From NCBI GenBank assembly GCA_016297405.1, contig JAEDGP010000020.1, positions 1-32,278 on the forward strand: a stretch of 32,278 bases of DNA, read 5' to 3'. The stretch's first letter is position 1. The number at the start of each line of letters is the position of its first letter. The position numbers were made by a program, and so were the translations under genes. The notes under the pieces were generated by a model. It ran no database searches. It had not been told where the DNA came from and was given only the letters and a program-made list of their open reading frames with translations. Shown one piece after another: positions 15,349-22,911 of the stretch. Source of the stretch: Treponema sp. (lineage in GTDB: Bacteria > Spirochaetota > Spirochaetia > Treponematales > Treponemataceae).

Positions 15349-15371
15349 CAAAATCTGCCGATAGTATAACA

Positions 15372-15396
15372 TGAAGGACTGTAATTTTGTCCTTCA
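15372..15396 (+). promoter_or_regulatory. Leader hairpin just before the adenosine deaminase ribosome binding site
   Basis: A perfect 8-bp stem, TGAAGGAC (15372-15379) and GTCCTTCA (15389-15396), with a 9-nt loop. It ends 2 nt before the SD (GGAG, 15399-15402) of the GTG start at 15408. No T-run follows, so it is not an ordinary terminator. A -10-like TATAAC lies just upstream (15364-15369). It may be an operator, a 5' mRNA stabiliser or a translational control hairpin. Confidence 0.4.
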
Positions 15397-15407
15397 ATGG
15401 AGTTTTC

Positions 15408-16424
15408 GTGAACCAGGAAGAATTTTATAAATATCTTGCAAAAATACCAAAGGCAGAACTGCACATCCATATTGAAGCAGTTCCTACATTGAACACCATC
15501 AAGGCTCTTTATGAAAAACGTTTTGGAAAGCCAATGAGCGACCAGGACGCAGACAATCTTTTCTCTTACGAAGATTTGAACGGATTCATTCAGGCCTTTC
15601 TAAAAGTACAGGATCTTCTTATTTCGGTAGATGACTTCAATTATATCTTTGATGATTTTTGCGACTACCTTGTAGCAAACAATATCCGCTATTGCGAAGC
15701 TTTCTTTGCTCCTTCTGCATTCTTGAAAAAGGGCTTCAAATATTCGGAAATGGTGGCCGTGTTCTCAAAGAAGATTGCACAGATTAAAAAGGAAACTGGT
15801 ATCATCATCAAACTTCTGCTTGATGTTTCAAGAACCTTCGGTTGCGAAAACGCCATAAAAAACTATAACCTTCTTAAGGAATACCCTTGCGACGATATTA
15901 TAGGCATTGGTCTTGGTGGGGCTGAACAGAAAGGACCTTGCAAAGACTTTGAAGCCGTTTTCGAAATGGCGCTCAAAGACGGATACAAGGCTGTTGCCCA
16001 CGCAGGAGAAGACGTTGGTCCAGAATCTGTCTGGGATGCAATTAATTTTCTTCATGCACAGAGAATTGGACACGGAATCACTTCCATTCAGGACGAAAAA
16101 CTTGTGGAAGAGCTTTCAAAGACTAAGCTTCCCCTTGAAGTTTGCGTAACAAGCAACGTATTCACAAAAAAGATTGTAAAGGAAGTAAAGGATCACCCAA
16201 TCCGCAGTTTCTATGACAAAGGTGTTTTTGTAACCGTAAATACTGATGATCCGGTGTTCTTCAAGACAACATTGATGGAAGAATACTGGAAGCTCTACAG
16301 CGAATGCAATTTTTCTATGGACGAAATCAAAACCCTGATTAAAAACGGTTTTAATGCCCTTTTCATAAGCGACAAAGAAAAGAAGGATTTCTGCCAGCAG
16401 GTAGATGAAGCCTGGACACTATAA
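15408..16424 (+). CDS. add: Adenosine deaminase family protein
   Basis: Zinc hydrolase of the adenosine/adenine deaminase family, converting adenosine (or adenine) to inosine (or hypoxanthine) in purine salvage. The 338-aa protein has the metal ligands H19 and H21 (AELHIHIE), VAHAGE with the catalytic Glu, RIGHGI, and NTDDP with the metal Asp. Where most family members read HLxG after the HxH motif, this one reads HIEAV, replacing the usual glycine with alanine at the substrate pocket. The start is GTG with GGAG at 5 nt; a TTG further upstream would lie inside the leader hairpin. Substrate specificity cannot be settled from sequence. The next gene starts 6 nt later. Confidence 0.85.
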   Translation: MNQEEFYKYLAKIPKAELHIHIEAVPTLNTIKALYEKRFGKPMSDQDADNLFSYEDLNGFIQAFLKVQDLLISVDDFNYIFDDFCDYLVANNIRYCEAFFAPSAFLKKGFKYSEMVAVFSKKIAQIKKETGIIIKLLLDVSRTFGCENAIKNYNLLKEYPCDDIIGIGLGGAEQKGPCKDFEAVFEMALKDGYKAVAHAGEDVGPESVWDAINFLHAQRIGHGITSIQDEKLVEELSKTKLPLEVCVTSNVFTKKIVKEVKDHPIRSFYDKGVFVTVNTDDPVFFKTTLMEEYWKLYSECNFSMDEIKTLIKNGFNALFISDKEKKDFCQQVDEAWTL

Positions 16425-16430
16425 TTCCAA

Positions 16431-17201
16431 ATGAAGAAAATACGAATAATTGCATTGATTGCTGCATCGCTTCTTGTTTTTTCCTGCAGCAAAGACAAAA
16501 AGAAAGAAGTACGCATTCTTGAAGGTGGAAAGGTTGAACTTTATGACGCTGATAATTCACTTTCGCAATTGGATGACCCAAGTCAGAAATGGCATTACTC
16601 CGACTGCCGAATTTGCGTATTGTACGGATACGGCTTCAACGATGCAGATTTCGTAAATAAAATGAACGAAACACTTAGCAAAGAATTCGGTCTGGCTCAG
16701 GACGACGGAATGATTTTGCCGCTTGTCTACCCAGATGACTTCATGTATGGCAATAAGGCCTACATCACTAAACTTGCGGAAAAACTGGATGACCAGAAAA
16801 TCTGCGGAATTCTTTTACTTGGTGCCCCGGAAAACAGCCATACTGCAATTTCCAGAATTCAAGACCTTCACGAAAAAGACACTTTCTTCCCTGTAATTTC
16901 CCTTTTTCCCCAAGATGATGATGTTACCGGAATGGAAAACTGCGCAGACATCGTTCTGGACAGGGTTCAAAAAGCTCACATGACTGGAATTCTTTCTGAT
17001 GACCACAACGAAGTTTTTTCAAACGCAGTTCCAGAAATCATAAAAAAAGCCATAAGTCTGGAAATTGCAAGCAAAACTCCAATCCTGAAAGATTCCAAAC
17101 TCTATACCGTGGCAAAGGAACTGGCTTCGGGGATGAAAGTTTCCCGATATCAAGATCCTGACACAAACCTTATTTCAATCAACCATTTTGTGATAGAATA
17201 G
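16431..17201 (+). CDS. Predicted lipoprotein with a periplasmic-binding-like fold, function unknown
   Basis: 256 aa with a type II signal peptide (MKKIRIIALIAASLLVFSC, lipobox cysteine C19), so it is probably anchored to a membrane and faces the periplasm. The mature part alternates short strands and helices (RICVLYGYGFNDADFVNKM, CGILLLGAPENSHTAI, FPVISLFPQDDD), reminiscent of type-1 periplasmic binding proteins or of DUF3798-type lipoproteins; this comparison is from memory and tentative. It has 6 nt to the preceding deaminase and 6 nt to the next phosphoesterase, so it is probably in one unit. No SD is seen; a TATAAT (16420-16425) lies 5 nt before the ATG. No ligand can be named. Confidence 0.7.
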   Translation: MKKIRIIALIAASLLVFSCSKDKKKEVRILEGGKVELYDADNSLSQLDDPSQKWHYSDCRICVLYGYGFNDADFVNKMNETLSKEFGLAQDDGMILPLVYPDDFMYGNKAYITKLAEKLDDQKICGILLLGAPENSHTAISRIQDLHEKDTFFPVISLFPQDDDVTGMENCADIVLDRVQKAHMTGILSDDHNEVFSNAVPEIIKKAISLEIASKTPILKDSKLYTVAKELASGMKVSRYQDPDTNLISINHFVIE

Positions 17202-17207
17202 CTTTCG

Positions 17208-17882
17208 ATGAACACTCTACAGCAGATCAAAAGCGGACTTCTTTCATCGGAAGAAGACATCAAAAAGCTTTCTCAAATGGAAAGCGCAAAATTTCTTGTA
17301 ATTTCAGACAGTCACGGCGCACCATTTCTTATGCAAGAGCTTATAGAACGCTTTTCAAAAAGCTGCGACGGTATAATATTTTGCGGAGACGGAATCGGTG
17401 ATCTCTTCCATTGCATTCAACTTTCAGAGGAAAACAAAAGCTTTGCAAAAAAGCTGCCTCCAGTAATCGCCTATGTTCAGGGAAACAACGACACATGCTC
17501 CATTTCACTGGAAACAGGCGGAGAATCAAAGCGATTTACAGTACCACCAGAACTTGTTTTTAATGCATGTGGCAAAGAAATTTTTGTGACCCACGGCCAT
17601 TTATACAGCGTATACTATAATCTTGAGCTACTGGAAAATGAAACTATATCCAGAAAAGCCCGCATTGTCCTTTACGGCCACACCCATGTACCATTCGAAC
17701 AGCAACGAAATGTGTACATAATGAATCCGGGCAGCATAAGATTGCCTAGAAGCCAGTCATCAGCAGGCTTTGCGATTCTTGAAGTGACAAAAAGATGGAC
17801 ATCTACCATTTTCTATAAAATCGCATATGGGGCAAACGGGATGGAAACTACGCCATACTTTCCAGCTCCTGTCTTTATGTAA
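17208..17882 (+). CDS. YfcE/MJ0936-type metallophosphoesterase
   Basis: 224-aa calcineurin-like phosphoesterase of the YfcE/MJ0936 group, typically phosphodiesterases using two metal ions. The metal-binding motifs occur in order: D-S-H in ISDSHG (about 33-38), FCGDGIGD, GNND in VQGNNDTC, THGH, and YGHTHVP near the C-terminus, followed by MNPGSIRLPR, a family marker. Relatives usually start just before the first motif, so the first 23 residues may be extra: MESAKFLVISDSHG at 17278 is an alternative start. Neither start has a clear SD. An extended -10-like TGATAGAAT (17191-17199) is 8 nt before the first ATG. The substrate is unknown. Confidence 0.85.
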   Translation: MNTLQQIKSGLLSSEEDIKKLSQMESAKFLVISDSHGAPFLMQELIERFSKSCDGIIFCGDGIGDLFHCIQLSEENKSFAKKLPPVIAYVQGNNDTCSISLETGGESKRFTVPPELVFNACGKEIFVTHGHLYSVYYNLELLENETISRKARIVLYGHTHVPFEQQRNVYIMNPGSIRLPRSQSSAGFAILEVTKRWTSTIFYKIAYGANGMETTPYFPAPVFM

Positions 17883-17920
17883 AAATCCGCTGCCGGTCTC
17901 GAACTTCACGTAAAACAAAA

Positions 17921-18631
17921 CTACAAGCCTTCTGCAAGCATGAAACCGTTGTAATCGTGACCGGGATAGACTTTCGCATCTGGCACTACATTATTTTTTA
18001 TGTACACAAGGCTTTTCATCATCTGCCCTTCATCGCCGCCGTCCAGATCAGTTCGTCCCCAGGAATGATAAAAAACCGTATCGCCGCTAAGCAAAATCTT
18101 TTCGCTTTCATTATAAAAGCACACGCATCCTTTTGTGTGCCCCGGAGTGTGGAGAACTTTCCATTGTACCAGGCTGGCTTTAAGCTCTGGCTCAGCATCC
18201 TGCAAAAGGCCCTTTGCTTCCATTGCAGAAAGCAAAGTTTCTCCACCTTCAAATAGAATATCCGCAGGAGCAAGTCCTTCAAGGCCTTTTGCGATTTCTT
18301 TCAATCCCATGGCTGCAAGCGAAGATCCCTGTACTTGGGCTGCATTTACGCCGCACATCCCTTCGTCTTCTTTATGAACACACAAAGGCACATTTGGCCA
18401 CGCTTTTTTTAAGACTGCGCTTCCCATTACATGATCGAAATGTCCGTGTGTATGCAAAAACATCACCGGCTTCAACGAACGGTTTTTCAGATGGGAAATG
18501 ACTTTATTTTCATCGCAGGTAAGTGAACAGGCTGCACTGTCTACTACCAGCACATGATTTTCCCAAAGTGAAACGATATATGTATTAACCCCAAATGGGC
18601 CTGTATTTATTGTTGTGATTTTTGTTTCCAT
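17921..18631 (-). CDS. MBL-fold metallo-hydrolase (glyoxalase II-like)
   Basis: 236-aa metallo-beta-lactamase-fold hydrolase of the glyoxalase II/YcbL type. The zinc-binding motif HTHGHFDH (about residues 60-67), the later HTPGHTKG histidine, LLSGDTVF with the bridging Asp, and the C-terminal YPGHD are all present. Such proteins hydrolyse thioesters such as S-lactoylglutathione or act as persulfide dioxygenases; the exact substrate cannot be read here. The ATG has no SD, and a CATAAT -10-like box lies 7 nt upstream (18639-18644). It is convergent with the phosphoesterase, with only 38 nt between. Confidence 0.85.
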   Translation of the reverse strand: METKITTINTGPFGVNTYIVSLWENHVLVVDSAACSLTCDENKVISHLKNRSLKPVMFLHTHGHFDHVMGSAVLKKAWPNVPLCVHKEDEGMCGVNAAQVQGSSLAAMGLKEIAKGLEGLAPADILFEGGETLLSAMEAKGLLQDAEPELKASLVQWKVLHTPGHTKGCVCFYNESEKILLSGDTVFYHSWGRTDLDGGDEGQMMKSLVYIKNNVVPDAKVYPGHDYNGFMLAEGL

Positions 18632-18666
18632 AAAGCGAATTATGCTAAAAACTTGGGAAAAAAACT

Positions 18667-18797
18667 AGGGCGCGGTTTGCGCGGTAAGGACACCTGCGCA
18701 GGGGTGGAATGGTGGCGAAGCCAGTCTTTTTTGAAAAAAAAGACCGAGTGGAACGGGCCATGAAACACCTGTTTCATTCACCCGTTTGCGCCCGGTC
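18667..18797. repeat. GC-rich intergenic element with several inverted repeats
   Basis: About 130 bp between the MBL gene and the symporter gene with much higher GC than its neighbours. It holds a short direct repeat (GCGCGGT, TTGCGCGGT), a perfect 10-bp palindrome CCTGCGCAGG (about 18693-18702), an A/T-rich hairpin GTCTTTTTT/AAAAAAGAC (18724-18744) and the composite terminator. The composition shift and the structure suggest a dispersed repeat element that supplies a terminator; copies elsewhere in the genome cannot be checked here. Confidence 0.45.
18734..18797 (-). terminator. Three-tier composite terminator of the AGCS symporter gene
   Basis: Read on the minus strand, nested stems GACCG/CGGTC (18793-18797 with 18742-18746), AACGGG/CCCGTT (18781-18786 with 18752-18757) and TGAAAC/GTTTCA (18761-18766 with 18771-18776) form one long hairpin, directly followed by eight Ts (18734-18741). 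It starts 30 nt after the symporter stop codon. The stem bases are GC-rich compared with surrounding DNA. Confidence 0.75.
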
Positions 18798-18826
18798 AAT
18801 CAAAGATGTAGTAACTATTCTTTAAA

Positions 18827-20473
18827 TTATTCTTTTACAGATGGAAATCTATTGAAATAGTCTTTTGTTGAGCGAGCTGCTACGCCACTCAAAAGTATCA
18901 GCGAAATACAGTTTGGAATTGCCATCAAACCGTTTGTGATGTCGGCAATTGTGAATACTGCATTTACTGTGAAATATGGTCCAATGAATACGGCAAGAAT
19001 ATAGATCCAGCGGAATACTTTTACCATTCCCATTTTTCCGTTTGTCAAATATTCAAGACATTTTTCTGAATAGTAGTCCCATCCAAGAATTGTTGTGAAA
19101 GCAAAGAAAATAAGACAGATCATAAGAAGGAACTGAACAGACTGTCCGTCACCGCCCAAAACCTGACTGAATGCTGCTGATGTAAGAGCAACACCCTTAA
19201 GGTCACCGGCTCCAGGAGCATTTGATCCTGTATAGAATGCGATTACGATTGCAAGGCCTGTCATTGTACAGATGATGATTGTGTCGATGAATGTTCCAAG
19301 CATTGATACGATTCCCTGCTCTACTGGCTCTTCTACCTGTGCTGCAGAAGCTGCGATTGGTGCGGAACCAAGACCTGCTTCGTTAGAGAAGATACCGCGG
19401 GCAATACCTTTCTGCATTGAATCTGTTACCTGCTTGAATACCCAACCTGTTGCACCACCGGCTACTGCATTCCATCCGAATGCGCTTTTAAATATTGCCA
19501 CGAATGCCTGAGGAATTTCTGTGGCGTTCATGATAAGAACAGATACGCCAAGGAAAATATATACGACTGCCATTGTTGGAACAACTTTTTCTGCTACGCG
19601 GGCAATGCGCTTAAGACCACCAATCAATACCAAAGCTACTGCAATTGTTACAATAAGACCTGCGATTACTGTGGCATAAGTGTAATCCTTTCCGAATACA
19701 TTTAAAGCGATATGAGCTGCATTTGGATCCATTGCATTGTTTACGGCAGATGTAATACCGTTAATCTGTGTCATTGTTCCGATACCAAGAAGACCTGCGA
19801 GTACACCAAACACTGCAAAGAGTACTGCAAGCCACTTGAAATTCTTGCCTGTTCTTTCCTTAAGTCCTGTTTCAATTGTATAGAATGGACCGCCAAGAAC
19901 GTGACCGTCTGATGCATGTGTACGATATTTTACGGCAAGCATACATTCTGTATATTTTGTGGCTGTACCAAGAAGGGCTGCAATCCACATCCAGAAAAGC
20001 GCGCCAGGTCCACCAGCTGCTATGGCTGTTGCAACTCCGACGATGTTACCTGTACCGATAGTTGCGGAAAGTGCTGTACACAGAGCCTGGAACGGTGTTA
20101 CTTCACCTTTGCCGGTTGACTTGTTGCTGAACAAAGTCTTGAAGCCAAGTCTAAGCTTTGTGAACTGAACGCCACGAAGACGAACAGTAAGAAGCAAGCC
20201 TGTTGCCAGGATAAGGATTATTGTTGGGATACCCCATACAACGTCATCTACTTCCGCAAGGAATTTGTCAAATGCGCTGACTTCTTCCTGAGCTGCGGCT
20301 GGAGCTGCAGCAGTTTCTTCTGAAACAGGCTGAGCTTCTGCTTGATCTGTTGCAGCAGCTTCTGATATTGCTGCTGGTACCAGAACTGCTTCCTGCGATT
20401 CCTGTGCAGGAGCCATGGCACTTGCTGCGAACAAAAGTGCCAACGAAAAAATTAATCCAGAGATTTTTTTCAT
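18827..20473 (-). CDS. Alanine/glycine:cation symporter (AGCS family) with a secreted-type N-terminal extension
   Basis: 548-aa inner-membrane sodium-coupled transporter for alanine or glycine. The core from about residue 68 has the family signature region ATIGTGNIVGVATAIAAGGPG, many transmembrane helices, and FSNEAGLGSAPIAA. The first 66 residues are unusual: a signal-peptide-like MKKISGLIFSLALLFAASAMA and then an Ala/Glu/Gln-rich low-complexity stretch before the first conserved helix. Family members normally lack this. The ATG at 20473 follows AGAGGAT by 3 nt (7 nt from the GAGG core start). The gene is preceded by a glycine riboswitch, which points to glycine as a substrate or signal, and followed by a strong terminator. 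Confidence 0.92.
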   Translation of the reverse strand: MKKISGLIFSLALLFAASAMAPAQESQEAVLVPAAISEAAATDQAEAQPVSEETAAAPAAAQEEVSAFDKFLAEVDDVVWGIPTIILILATGLLLTVRLRGVQFTKLRLGFKTLFSNKSTGKGEVTPFQALCTALSATIGTGNIVGVATAIAAGGPGALFWMWIAALLGTATKYTECMLAVKYRTHASDGHVLGGPFYTIETGLKERTGKNFKWLAVLFAVFGVLAGLLGIGTMTQINGITSAVNNAMDPNAAHIALNVFGKDYTYATVIAGLIVTIAVALVLIGGLKRIARVAEKVVPTMAVVYIFLGVSVLIMNATEIPQAFVAIFKSAFGWNAVAGGATGWVFKQVTDSMQKGIARGIFSNEAGLGSAPIAASAAQVEEPVEQGIVSMLGTFIDTIIICTMTGLAIVIAFYTGSNAPGAGDLKGVALTSAAFSQVLGGDGQSVQFLLMICLIFFAFTTILGWDYYSEKCLEYLTNGKMGMVKVFRWIYILAVFIGPYFTVNAVFTIADITNGLMAIPNCISLILLSGVAARSTKDYFNRFPSVKE

Positions 20474-20488
20474 ACTATCCTCTAGGTT

Positions 20489-20668
20489 AAAAAAAATAAG
20501 AGCAGACTTTGCAGAACACAAAATGCATCATTGCAAAAATCCACTCTCCAAAGAGTTGAAAAAGACTTTTTAGCCCTGTCCACTTTGCCTGAGATATCGG
20601 CTTGAATAGCCTTAACCCTTCGGCGTTTGCCATGCATCTTTGCATTCCGGCAAAACTCTCCAGAGAAC
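20489..20668 (-). ncRNA. Glycine riboswitch with a terminator/antiterminator expression platform
   Basis: On the minus strand the conserved glycine-aptamer blocks appear in order: GGAGAG (20656-20661), GCCGAAGGG (20616-20624), CTCAGGCAAA (20584-20593), GGACAG (20576-20581). P1 can form between AGAGTT (20654-20659) and AACTCT (20552-20557). The same AACTCT can instead pair with AGAGT (20543-20547), an antiterminator. If it is held in P1, the released GAGAGTGGATTTTTGCA region (20532-20548) can pair with TGCAAAGTCTGCTC (20500-20513), followed by TTATTTTTTTT (20489-20499), a terminator just before the symporter SD. This predicts that glycine turns the gene off. Only one full aptamer is seen; a short hairpin upstream (20672-20689) might be a remnant of another. 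Confidence 0.85.
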
Positions 20669-20702
20669 CATCAGGCAGCCACGCTGCTGAATGATTGTAT
20701 AA

Positions 20703-20731
20703 AAAATACCATAAAAACAGCATGTATACAA
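20703..20731 (-). promoter_or_regulatory. Promoter of the glycine-riboswitch/symporter transcript
   Basis: Minus strand: -35 TTGTAT (20726-20731), 17-nt spacer, -10 TATTTT (20703-20708). The start near 20696 lies about 30 nt before the aptamer, as expected. ATTGTAT (20694-20700, plus strand) and its inverse ATACAAT (20726-20732) flank the promoter, which could be an operator pair or chance in AT-rich DNA. Confidence 0.5.
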
Positions 20732-20824
20732 TGGTTTTTCTTGCTGCCGAAAGTACAAAAAATTAATTTTTTTTTTGCACTTTTTTTGCAACCAAAATTA
20801 CATATTCCGTGTCTATTTACTTTC

Positions 20825-20853
20825 TTTACTAAAAGCCCTCTTTTCTATATAAT
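20825..20853 (+). promoter_or_regulatory. Promoter of the fatty-acid CoA ligase gene
   Basis: -35 TTTACT (20825-20830), 17-nt spacer, perfect -10 TATAAT (20848-20853). The start would be near 20860, inside the left arm of an 11-bp palindrome. The rest of the 441-nt gap between the two divergent genes holds the riboswitch on the other strand and long A/T runs around 20757-20800. Confidence 0.7.
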
Positions 20854-20856
20854 CTA

Positions 20857-20883
20857 TTCGACAAAATCTCATATTTTGTCGAA
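20857..20883 (+). promoter_or_regulatory. 11-bp perfect inverted repeat at the CoA ligase transcription start (candidate operator)
   Basis: TTCGACAAAAT (20857-20867) and ATTTTGTCGAA (20873-20883) are separated by 5 nt. The repeat begins 4 nt after the -10 box and spans the expected start site. This placement and symmetry fit a repressor operator; as RNA it would form a hairpin at the extreme 5' end. No T-run follows, so it is not a terminator. Confidence 0.55.
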
Positions 20884-20914
20884 GTGTTATTTTCATTTTT
20901 TTGATGGAGGCCTT

Positions 20915-22906
20915 ATGTATTCTACTTTGCCACAATTACTGATGGAAAAAGCAAAATCAATCGGCAATCTTCCTGTACAGTACTATAAGGACAAATCCGG
21001 TACTTTTAATCCTGTTACATACGGCGAATTTTCACAGCTTGTCCTTGATTTTGAAGCTGGCCTCCTTTCCATGGGTACCAAAAGAGGCGATCATGTGGGG
21101 CTGATTTCAGATGACCGTCGCGAATGGTTTGTGTGCAGCATGGGTATCATGGCCAGCGGAGCATGCGACATTCCTAGAGGAAGTGAAGCTACTGCAAAAG
21201 ACCTGGGCTACATACTAAGTTTCGTTGATTGCCGCATTTGTGTTGCCGAATCAAGATTCAGCCTTGCAAAGATTCTTGAAAACAAGGAACAGATCAAAAC
21301 CCTTGAAAAAGTGATTCTTATTGATCCTACACAGATGGAAACAAACGGTGCAAAAACCGATGGCGTAGAAATCTACAGCTACGATGAAATCCTTGAAATT
21401 GGCCGCAAGTTCCGCAAGGAAAATCCAGATGTAGCTGAAAACACTTTGAATGAAGGAACTTCCGAAGAAACCGCTACCATCATATTCACTTCCGGCACAA
21501 CCGGCACTCCAAAAGGCGTTGAACTGACACATAACAACTTCATGTGTCAGCTTGAAGGAATAAAATCTGTATTCCCATTGAAGGAAGGTGACAAGGCGCT
21601 GTGCGTGCTTCCTGTATGGCATGTTTACGAACGTGAAATGGAATACGCTCTCATCTATATTGGTTGTGCCCTTTGCTATTCAAAGCCTGTGGCAAGCCTT
21701 ATAATGGCTGATCTTAAAAAAATCAATCCCCAGTTCATGGCTTGTGTTCCTCGTATTTGGGATGCGCTTTTCAAACAGATTCAGAAAAACGTGGCTACAA
21801 AAACAAGCCGACTTGTTCTTTTTAAGTTCTTTGTTGCCAGCGCTTCTACTTTGCGCCGTTTCCGTGCAATTCTTCACGGACGCAATCAGTATTTCAAAAA
21901 ACGAGGTTTCTTCAAGAACATAGCAATCAAGGGGCTTTATCTGCCGATAATCTTCCTTTTGCCTTTAAGGGCTTTGGGTGACATTCTGTTCTTCAACAAA
22001 GCAAAAACCATCATGGGAAACGGCTTCAAGGTTGGAATGAGTGGCGGTGGCGGTCTTGCCCCAAAAATCGACCGATTCTTCAACTCAACTGGCTTTCGTC
22101 TTGTAGAAGGCTACGGCCTTACTGAAACGGCTCCAATCTGTTCCATCAGATATTACAAAAAACCTGTTCTTGGAACTATCGGTCGAATCATGCCTTATTG
22201 CGAAGGCCGCATCATCAACCGCCACGGACAAGAATGTGCTCCAGGACAGATTGGCGTTCTTTACATCCATGGCCCAAATGTCATGAAAGGCTATTACAAG
22301 CAGCCTGAGCTTACAGAAAAAGTTCTTAAAGATGGTTGGTTCAACACAGGTGACCTTGTTATGCGCACCTATAAAGGCGAGCTGATGATCAAAGGAAGAC
22401 AAAAAGACACAATCGTCCTTCATTCAGGTGAAAACATTGAGCCTTTTCCTTTGGAATGCAAACTTGCAGAAAGCCCTTACATTTCACAGGCTGTTGTTGT
22501 AGGACAGGACAAAAACTGTCTTGGAGCTCTGATTATTCCTGCAAAGGACAATATCCTTAAATATGCAAAGAACAACGGTATGAATACTGAAAATCCGGCT
22601 CAAGTACTGAAATCAGACCTTATTCATGACCTGATGTTCAAAGAATTCGAGCGTCTTATTTCTCCAAAAACAGGTTTCAAACCATTCGAAAAAATCGGAA
22701 AATATGTTTTTCTTGATAAACCGTTTGAAGTTGGATCTGAACTTTCTGCAAAACAGGATATCATCCGCTACAAAATCAACGAAATGTATAAGTGGCAAAT
22801 CATGATGATGTTCAGCGACTCGGTTGTTGCTCAAAATCTTGGAAACCTTTCAAACCTTACATCAAGTTTAATATCAAAGATTCCTGGCAAAAAAGATAAA
22901 AAATAA
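20915..22906 (+). CDS. Long-chain fatty-acid:CoA ligase (AMP-forming)
   Basis: 663-aa member of the AMP-forming acyl-CoA synthetase family, activating fatty acids to acyl-CoA via acyl-AMP, probably for lipid synthesis from scavenged fatty acids. Motifs: the P-loop-like FTSGTTGTPKGVELTHNN (about 190-207), GYGLTETAPICS, GWFNTGDLV, and GRQKDTIVLHSGENIEP. It resembles the bacterial/eukaryotic long-chain ligases (about 600-660 aa) rather than short FadD. The start at 20915 follows GGAGG with 4 nt; an upstream frame adds 96 residues across the promoter region and is rejected. The C-terminal lysine region (ELSAKQDIIRYKI) is present. Regulated probably through the palindrome at its start site. Confidence 0.88.
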   Translation: MYSTLPQLLMEKAKSIGNLPVQYYKDKSGTFNPVTYGEFSQLVLDFEAGLLSMGTKRGDHVGLISDDRREWFVCSMGIMASGACDIPRGSEATAKDLGYILSFVDCRICVAESRFSLAKILENKEQIKTLEKVILIDPTQMETNGAKTDGVEIYSYDEILEIGRKFRKENPDVAENTLNEGTSEETATIIFTSGTTGTPKGVELTHNNFMCQLEGIKSVFPLKEGDKALCVLPVWHVYEREMEYALIYIGCALCYSKPVASLIMADLKKINPQFMACVPRIWDALFKQIQKNVATKTSRLVLFKFFVASASTLRRFRAILHGRNQYFKKRGFFKNIAIKGLYLPIIFLLPLRALGDILFFNKAKTIMGNGFKVGMSGGGGLAPKIDRFFNSTGFRLVEGYGLTETAPICSIRYYKKPVLGTIGRIMPYCEGRIINRHGQECAPGQIGVLYIHGPNVMKGYYKQPELTEKVLKDGWFNTGDLVMRTYKGELMIKGRQKDTIVLHSGENIEPFPLECKLAESPYISQAVVVGQDKNCLGALIIPAKDNILKYAKNNGMNTENPAQVLKSDLIHDLMFKEFERLISPKTGFKPFEKIGKYVFLDKPFEVGSELSAKQDIIRYKINEMYKWQIMMMFSDSVVAQNLGNLSNLTSSLISKIPGKKDKK

Positions 22907-22911
22907 ATAAT

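Noticed and set aside
18724..18744. A/T hairpin GTCTTTTTT/AAAAAAGAC as a separate terminator for the plus strand
   Set aside because: No plus-strand gene ends upstream; the A-run is better read as the T-tract of the minus-strand composite terminator.
20489..20560. Second glycine aptamer downstream of the first
   Set aside because: The second GGAGAG is not followed by the GCCGAAGG and CTCAGGCAAA blocks; it is better explained as the antiterminator/terminator.
20627..20914. N-terminal extension of the acyl-CoA ligase by 96 residues
   Set aside because: It crosses the riboswitch region, promoter and palindrome; the ATG at 20915 has a GGAGG and starts the conserved domain.
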